Below, piece by piece: positions 1 through 10,629 of a DNA stretch of 10,629 nucleotides. The position numbers were made by a program, and so were the translations under genes. The DNA is from Saccoglossus kowalevskii (lineage: Eukaryota > Hemichordata > Enteropneusta > Harrimaniidae): NCBI RefSeq assembly GCF_000003605.2, contig NW_003145313.1, positions 1 to 10,629 on the forward strand, written 5' to 3'. Below the pieces are notes generated by a model. It was not told where the DNA came from and made no database searches. It worked only from the letters and a program-made list of their open reading frames with translations. How positions within the stretch are numbered: position 1 is the stretch's first letter; the number at the start of each line of letters is the position of its first letter.

Positions 1-505
1 GTTAACAAATTAATTATTATTTAATTCCATGTGATCATTAACCGAGAATATTATCATATTCTTCTTGTACCCGTTACATTTTAAGCATTGGTTTGCTATG
101 TTTGTATATGGGCCGGTGGCCTAGGAAAGCAATAAATACTTATTATCTATATACCGTCCATATCCCAGTATGACAAATCCACATCCAAATATGACAGATC
201 CACATTCAAATGTGTGGACCCGCGTCATTTCTTCTTGTCTGCAGGATTTTCCACACCACTTAACAATACATGTGTATTTTTTTTAAATTGTCGCCTTGTA
301 TTTTGTCATCACGGTAAAAGGTACATCTGTTCATGCATCTCATATCTACCAGTAACCCATTGACATAGAATGTGGCTATTTGTATGTGATTATATGTGAA
401 ATTTCAATCACCCACTAAAATTACATACAATTATTTTATATATATACAATTCCGTGTGATAATTGTGTATTGCTTCATACTATATGCCCTATATTCTTTT
501 TATAG
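1..505 (+). other. Upstream intron sequence of the protease gene
   Basis: No exon encoding the HGT-containing catalytic histidine segment or the catalytic aspartate could be found in any plus-strand frame here. The stretch is AT-rich and ends in a T-rich tract and AG at 504-505, as expected for the 3' end of a phase-1 intron. It contains a two-copy 21-bp tandem duplication (170-211), listed separately. Confidence 0.6.
170..211. repeat. Two-copy 21-bp tandem duplication
   Basis: Copies at 170-190 and 191-211 agree at 19 of 21 positions (aaatcc against agatcc, and catcc against cattc). The period is a multiple of three, but the surrounding frames show no protease homology, so this is most simply a local intronic duplication. 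Confidence 0.75.
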
Positions 506-3009
<2,504 letters not shown>

Positions 3010-3860
3010 TAGCTACGATATGTTTTAATGATCACAGTCTGTCTGTCTTATGTACTGTATTCTATTGCCATAATAATAATAATCTCAACTTGTACAATTT
3101 AGCCTTGATATTAGTACAACTGACAAATTTCAAAGTAGCAGAGTTAATCATCCTACGAATGAGCAAAGTCCTGGCTTGCCCTATTCTGATTAATTTGTAC
3201 CATAATTAAGTAAAAATATAAGTTGAAGAAATGAATGATCACTAAATAGTGGTAAAATCTCGCTCTTATTTATTTTACTTATTTTAATTAGAGAAAATCA
3301 TCCAAATTACAGCCAGTCTATTGCGCAAGCATATCCCCTATTTCATATATATGATTCAAGTATGGTGACCTGTATGCTGTGGTTTCTGGTCGAAATGAAC
3401 AAACTGTGAATATGTGTTTGTAGACGTTTGTGGTGATAAATTATACGACGTTTGTCACATATTGATTTCACTATCCAGTCAGCAAAAACGGTACTGTGTA
3501 ATTTCCTGTTGTTGAAGCTACAATTATTGACACACACTGAGTTAGGTATCATCCATGCCTGAAATTCAGTGAAACATGTAAACTAATGATTTAGTGTAAC
3601 TATAAATTTTATTCTATTACAGCTACTTTCATGGTTCAATAAGGGACGACGTCAAATGATCGATGTCGGATAACAAACTTATTTGCTTTAGTTTTGGGGG
3701 TAAAAACAGTTTCCACCTTACAAAAACGATTGTATTTTTTAATGAAGTCAAAACAATCTTGAAGTATTTGCAGTTCGTTCTTTTTTTCTATCCAATCATG
3801 GACAAAAATAACAGAAAATGAAATAAAAACATCCGAGAAAATGGTTTGGTCAGACTGTGA
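3010..3860 (+). other. 3' untranslated region and flank of the protease gene
   Basis: AT-rich sequence follows the stop. I find no AATAAA close to the stop; the first canonical one is at 3822-3827, about 810 bases downstream, and lies in a plausible A-rich setting. The true poly(A) site may use a variant signal nearer the stop. Short open frames here, such as 3006-3209, show no recognisable domain and were not called. Confidence 0.4.
3822..3827 (+). terminator. Candidate poly(A) signal AATAAA
   Basis: This is the first exact AATAAA after the protease stop. It is far from the stop and no GT-rich downstream element stands out, so it is only a candidate. Confidence 0.2.
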
Positions 3861-3903
3861 ATATGTGCGTCAAATGAGGTCAATTTCAGGGCATGCACCT
3901 AGA

Positions 3904-3935
3904 GCATGCGCAGAACCCAGACATGTTTGCGCATG
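3904..3935. other. Inverted catgcgca/tgcgcatg pair
   Basis: catgcgca at 3905-3912 and its reverse complement tgcgcatg at 3928-3935 flank 15 bases. Both resemble half of the NRF-1 palindrome (TGCGCATGCGCA). The surrounding 3870-4020 is somewhat GC-richer than its neighbours. Neither copy is a full site. Confidence 0.35.
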
Positions 3936-4436
3936 TGTATATTCCCCTTCATTATTTCCTCTTGAACGGCTGAATGTTTGGTGGCTGGGTTTTTTGGGCG
4001 TGAGTTGGTAAGACGCCATGATCAATATTTATCAATTAGGTTTCGGTGGGTTTTTGGAAAAAAACTAAAAGAATTAAGTTTTTTATTCTACATTGAACTT
4101 TTGATGCTGTCCCTAAGGATTATAGATTGACACTCATTAGCATTCCCTGAAATTCACTATATTTATGTCAGCAAAATATAGTTATGGATGGAAAAAAACG
4201 GGCCTTGCTTCATATAAATAAGTAAGTTGTATTATATTTTGCACAGTGTATATTTGTTTGCGCTATGTTAATTTATGCACTGTTATTTTGTTTTGTTCCT
4301 TGACGATCATAAAGGGTAAATTAAAGAAGCAATATGAGTGATAATTATCGGCATGTTTTTCTGACTAAAATCCTCGTTTTTATTTTCATATTTCAATTAT
4401 TGCTATCACATGCATAACGAACGTATCTCTATTATG
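3936..4436. other. Non-coding AT-rich stretch
   Basis: No gene or clear repeat is visible. A G/T-rich patch near 3975-4010 and several short A/T runs are the only features. Confidence 0.5.
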
Positions 4437-4704
4437 TGACGTAATACATGACATGAATACTGCATAGTGTGACGTCACAAATTTGTGTAATTGTACGCGC
4501 TACAAAAAGTCCGTCCAGAATTTGCCGATTTAAAAACAATACAATGATGGTTCGTGTTGGTAAGCTAGTGTGTTTATTTTCAGCATCGGCTGTAAGTGAG
4601 AGACTCTTAGCGAATGTGAGCAAATATTCCGAAAAAAATACACACATTGTACGTGTGAAGTACACTGTTACAATAACATAATTAGCATATTTGGCGCGCC
4701 CAAT
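4437..4704 (+). promoter_or_regulatory. Promoter-like patch with CRE, E2F and CCAAT motifs
   Basis: TGACGTAA (4437-4444) and a full palindromic CRE, TGACGTCA (4470-4477, inside GTGACGTCAC), lie 25 bases apart. TTTGGCGC (4690-4697, an exact E2F consensus) overlaps the palindrome GGCGCGCC (4693-4700) and abuts CCAAT (4700-4704). These are established motif matches, but whether the patch acts as a promoter is inference. An ATG pair (4544, 4547) with a donor-like gtaagc at 4560 lies between the two groups. No downstream exon that it would join is recognised. Confidence 0.25.
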
Positions 4705-6358
4705 GGCTGCTTCTTGATTGTTGTAATTTCAGCAATAGTTTCTCATACGGTTATGAAAAACTAAATAATAAATAAAACCAAAATATAGACTTAAGACGCA
4801 GGTTTGTGGGCACTTGGGAGTGAAATTTTATTTTTTGCTTTTTATTATCTAAATAGTCTTGGCTATAGACTGTTAAAATTTTGTAGAATTGTGAATAGTG
4901 GAAAATACTCAAAACACGATTTTAAAATATAGATAACAGGCGCAAACATTCTCTCTTTTGAATGCTTAGCAAAATTTAGCAAAGCTGTACATAAATAATA
5001 AAAAAGAAACATGGTGAAAAAAAGAAATGACGGGATCTCCATATTATGCACTATATTTAACTGTTAACAAAACTAAAATACATTTAAATTTGGAACTGTT
5101 ACAGCCATTTTAATTATGAGCATTAGCAAACTTCTCACTGAGTGAATTTTTATGCAAATTAGCAATTATCTCAGCTCCTTTTTAGTGCACATCCCAGAAC
5201 TTTAAAACAAAAAAGCTCCTAGACGCTTTGACCTTTTGTTTTGAAATTTTCACAAATGATTGACAATGTGTTTATCTTCAAAACGCTGCCGGGCATTGTT
5301 TTTGGTTGAACAGTGTTACAAAATCGTACAGACAACTAGCCTGGGTGTTAATTTATGCATAAACGTGAAGTAGTGAAATTTGGGCTGCTGCCCTGCAAAA
5401 TTGACAACTGGTAGACAGTTTTCAAGACGGCACTTTTTTCATAGTAAACAGATGTACCCACAAACCAATTTTGACAGGAAACAGAAGCATGGTTTAGGAG
5501 TTATTTTTTTTAAATCACTTTTGACCAAAAAAGCCCATTTTTGTGCATATTGCAAACTACAGTGTCCATAAAAAAATGCTAACAAAATTTTAAAATTCAT
5601 ACAATAAGCTTTCCGAAAACATATAGTTTTGTGGACAAGAGAGGTCATCTTGGTTTCCTAATTAACTAATTAAAATACCTGTCAGGTAAACTGCATCTCT
5701 ACCTTAAGTAAACAAAAAATAACAAGAAATTGAATATGTAAATCAAAAAAAAAAAAAGAAAACAAAATAGGCTTCTATAATTTGCCGTACTTCAATCGAT
5801 GTGATTTTATCCAGAACAAAAAGTACGTGATTATGTTCAATACAGCGCCCTCAACTCTCATAATAAGGTAATACAATATATACCAGTAGCTGACATGAAA
5901 AATATCTCACGCTGTAGTGTCTCGTTTTGCCAAACCAGCACCCACTTTTATACTAAGAACAGCAAAGATATAGAAACGATTGATACGTATAATATTGAAC
6001 TGTATTTTATTTCTCAACAAATACAAGTCTTACATACCACTGTAGTGTTTGACTAACTACCAGGCACATACACTGCCCAAAGACAGATTGAATTAACTTT
6101 TTATTCTGTATCCAGTTTTATCTGTCATTGCACCGCACCGTACAATGATGTGAATGAATTGTTTATTTTGTTCAAACTATTGCACGTGTTCCTCAATGGA
6201 ATGATTTTAATTTACCACCGACAAAAGTTCACTGTGACCCTGCAAAGCATTAGTAGCCCAGACACGTTGATTGTATGTTACAAATCGGTAACCTCGGTAA
6301 ATATGACAACTAAATGACTCGTATCCAGGATGTTAATATACGCTACGTGAAGTTCTAA
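4705..6358. other. Long non-coding stretch without recognised genes
   Basis: The sequence is AT-rich with many stops in all frames. It contains an A13 run (5745-5757), one exact octamer ATGCAAAT (5152-5159), and scattered short direct repeats. Short open frames (for example 4863-5051 minus, 5380-5571 plus) have low-complexity or unremarkable translations and no domain. I see nothing else. Confidence 0.5.
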
Positions 6359-6406
6359 TGAATCACTGACTAAATCATGGGTGATTGTGGAATTGTCAGT
6401 GAATCA
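6359..6406. repeat. Nested foldback (inverted repeat)
   Basis: TGAATCACTGAC (6359-6370) faces GTCAGTGAATCA (6395-6406) with 11 of 12 positions able to pair. Inside, aatca (6373-6377) and tgatt (6382-6386) form a second stem around a 4-base loop. The result is a stacked stem-loop on either strand. There is no sign of a protein or miRNA-length precursor beyond this. Confidence 0.6.
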
Positions 6407-6570
6407 CATATGTTCTGTAAATGTTGTAATGAGATTCGAAATTATGATTGTCTTACGTGAAATTAGTTAATTTTGCAAAATGGAAATTATGTAGTAACGG
6501 TAATATCGTCTGCGGTTTACAAGCGTTCGTGTAATGGTTCATACGTGATAACTATTCCATTCGTCAACAA

Positions 6571-6582
6571 GCCATGCATGGC
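6571..6582. other. 12-bp perfect palindrome GCCATGCATGGC
   Basis: This is a perfect self-complementary dodecamer in otherwise AT-rich sequence. It could be a dimeric protein-binding site or chance. TACGTGA motifs occur nearby at 6344, 6454 and 6542. Confidence 0.5.
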
Positions 6583-6701
6583 ACAGTCACCGTTAGTTAT
6601 CGAATTTAATATATATAGTTTTGGGATATGATTATGATTTTCAACATTAAAATGATTGACATCTTGTAACTGACCGTCAAACTAGTACTTGTCTATATTG
6701 C

Positions 6702-7345
6702 GAGATATTGCTCTGGAACAGCATTAATTAAAACAAAATCGGCCATTTTGAATACATCTATAACATGATGTAAAACGAATATATGAAATTTGAACATATA
6801 ATCAGTCAAAGCATGTCAGAGATATGGCTCTAGAAGAACATTCATTAAAACAAAATTGTCGCCAGCCAGCCATTTTGAATCTGATATGAAAAATAAAATG
6901 ACGTGCATCAGGAATCCCTGATGTCTAATGTTTGTACAAGTTTGAACAAAATCAATCCATAAATGCCACAAATGCTTGATTTTTGATGATTTTTTTAGCA
7001 GAAAAATAGCCGCCATTTGACCATCATTCAAAGCATGGTAGAGATATGGCACTAGAACTACATTCATTAAAACAAAATGACCACCAGTCGGCCAATGTAA
7101 ATGCGATCTGAAAAATAAAATGATGTGCATCAGGGATCCATGTTGTCCAATGTATGTGCAAATCCATCCACAAAGGCCAGAAATGCTTGATATTTGATGC
7201 TTTTTAAGCACAGAAATGGCCGCCTTTTGGCTATTTTGAGTCAGAACGTGAAACAAATTTTTCGTGCATATGTAGAATATTGTGTATGATGTATGGGTGA
7301 AGTTTGAATGTAATTTGTCCATACATGCCTAAGATATAGGTCTGG
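6702..7345. repeat. Diverged tandem repeat block, period about 222 bp
   Basis: Two near-complete units start at 6807 and 7029, each opening with caaagcatg. They share gagatatggc, attcattaaaacaaaat, aaaaataaaatga, gtgcatcagg, aatgcttgat and gccgcc in the same order. A partial unit precedes them (6702-6752: gagatattgctctgg, taaaacaaaatcggcc) and a partial one follows (about 7300-7345: tccatacatgcctaagatataggtctgg). The block is typical of an old interspersed repeat rather than a gene. A 168-residue open frame on the minus strand (6816-7322) simply translates two units in frame. Differences between the units change amino acids freely, so there is no sign of protein conservation. Confidence 0.75.
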
Positions 7346-7375
7346 ACGCACGGACACGCCAGGTCAATCCATAAG

Positions 7376-7409
7376 TCCCCGTTTCGGACTGCATCCGTCC
7401 GAACGGGGA
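7376..7409. repeat. Strong GC-rich hairpin at the end of the repeat block
   Basis: The left arm 7376-7389 (tccccgtttcggac) pairs with the right arm 7397-7409 (gtccgaacgggga) over 13 pairs with one bulged T. The loop is tgcatcc. The hairpin lies 31 bases after the last repeat partial and is followed by ttaattat. Such a hairpin suggests the terminus of a mobile-element-derived repeat. No CTRR end follows within the distance expected of a Helitron. Confidence 0.8.
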
Positions 7410-7484
7410 TTAATTATCGCACCACGCAATCTGCTATTTGAACAACAATCTGTAGTCAGGTAACTGAAATGTTAAAGGGCGGCA

Positions 7485-7591
7485 GTCGTCGTGCCGCGTC
7501 CTGTTCGATATGGGACTTATAGCGACATATACAACGCGTGTAAAATACATTGTTTATTTACATGAAATTCGAACACGCGCTGTGCGACGAC
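7485..7591. repeat. Imperfect inverted repeat, possible MITE-like foldback
   Basis: The left arm 7485-7507 (starting gtcgtcgtgccgcg) and right arm 7570-7591 (ending ctgtgcgacgac) are reverse complements with a few mismatches and a shifted base. The inner end tgttcg/cgaaca matches exactly. They flank 62 AT-richer bases. Outward, ttaaag (left) and cttaa (right) also correspond. The arms are GC-rich within AT-rich surroundings. No clear target-site duplication was found. Confidence 0.5.
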
Positions 7592-7800
7592 CTTAAGCAA
7601 TTGTACAAAAACTACCTATTTTATTTTCAAATCTAGCATCAAAGTGACATATAAGAACAATACTAATTTTAATTCATTGAAAACTGGCATGCAAATATTG
7701 ATATTGAATGACGAAACGATTGAGACGACGAACTAATAAATTATCGACATATCATAAAATAGTGGAATTTTATATATTAAAATATGTCAAAAAGAATTGT

Positions 7801-10289
<2,489 letters not shown>

Positions 10290-10520
10290 TGATTGGCTAT
10301 ATGCGAATTGGATGAGTGGAGGCCACGCCTCTAGCTCTTAAACTACGCTGTAATTGGTTAACAGTTGGAAAAGTTAATAAAGTGGTCTGTGCACGAGAGA
10401 GTTAGTCTGGGCGCGGCCGAGAAGCAACACGGCTGTGACCAAATGTAACGCAATTCGATCCTTTGTGTGTCTTTGTTCGATTGAATGGGTGGCGAATTCC
10501 CCGATCACCGGCTACCTGAC
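10290..10520 (+). mobile_element. Possible retroposon fragment (tRNA-like or LTR-like)
   Basis: This patch is GC-richer than its surroundings. It contains three ATTGG (inverted CCAAT) motifs between about 10292 and 10360, then ttaataaag at about 10374. Next come ggccgagaagc (10414-10424), reminiscent of a tRNA A box (tggccgag type), and attcgatcc (10453-10461), reminiscent of a B box, about 30 bases downstream. The pattern could fit a tRNA-derived SINE head or an LTR with promoter and leader. Neither reading is confirmed by a full tRNA fold, a primer-binding site or a second LTR. Confidence 0.2.
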
Positions 10521-10629
10521 TTGAAGGTTTAATAACTCGATAATTAAGCCATCATACTGATACCCTTTTGTGGTTTAGATCTAATCGTATTTATTGATTA
10601 CTGTCCTCTCAATCAAATCAGGTTTCTTG

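Noticed and set aside
463-505. ATG at 463 as the start of the protease
   Set aside because: The residues before 506 are hydrophobic intron translation behind a good acceptor. The family needs Asp and His exons upstream, so 463 is not a real start.
4267-5360. Shared 14-mer tgttaatttatgca near 4267 and 5347
   Set aside because: It is short and AT-rich with no extended flanking similarity, so it is plausible by chance.
6816-7322. 168-residue minus-strand open frame as a gene
   Set aside because: It translates a diverged DNA tandem repeat. The units differ at amino-acid-changing positions and no family is recognised.
7376-7430. Helitron 3' terminus
   Set aside because: A hairpin is present, but no CTRR end follows within about a dozen bases and no TC start was identified.
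5152-7696. Octamer ATGCAAAT at 5152-5159 and 7689-7696 as POU-factor sites
   Set aside because: Two matches in AT-rich DNA of this length are close to what chance gives, and nothing nearby supports regulation.

Overview
The window is eukaryotic genomic DNA, almost certainly from an invertebrate animal. It is AT-rich by eye, has short coding exons bounded by GT...AG introns, and carries long microsatellites, VNTRs and degenerate interspersed repeats. No operon structure, ribosome binding sites, tRNA, rRNA or CRISPR array is visible. I cannot name the species from the sequence.

The one gene I can support is the 3' part of a plus-strand gene for a secreted subtilisin-family (MEROPS S8, proteinase K/aqualysin I-like) serine protease. 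Three exons at 506-690, 1102-1270 and 2846-3009 join in frame across introns of phase 0 and phase 1. They encode about 172 C-terminal residues. These include the oxyanion-hole Asn (AAGNEG), an aqualysin-type cysteine pair, the GTSMA motif with the catalytic Ser, and the family's usual C-terminal SPNRLAY segment before a TGA stop. The exons for the signal peptide, propeptide, catalytic Asp and catalytic His must lie upstream of base 1.

The second intron (1271-2845) is packed with non-gene sequence. It holds a cluster of AGGTCA half-sites (1417-1566), a GC-richer island containing a 29-bp and a 26-bp tandem repeat (about 1521-1990), and an (ATTT)~30 array (2029-2148). That array may be the A-rich tail of a minus-strand retroposon.

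From 3010 to the end I see no convincing gene. The 7.6 kb flank contains a promoter-like patch (CRE, E2F and CCAAT motifs, 4437-4704), a nested foldback (6359-6406), and a diverged ~222-bp tandem repeat block (about 6702-7345). The repeat block is followed by a strong hairpin (7376-7409) and an imperfect inverted repeat (7485-7591), which together look like the end of a mobile-element-derived repeat. A compound (AT)14(GT)55 microsatellite follows (7805-7942). Near the right edge is a weak tRNA-like or LTR-like patch (10290-10520).

I did not find a convincing new biological system. The observations most worth checking are the competing splice acceptors 10 bases apart in the protease gene, the unusual substitutions in its conserved motifs, the half-site cluster in its intron, and the hairpin-terminated repeat element.
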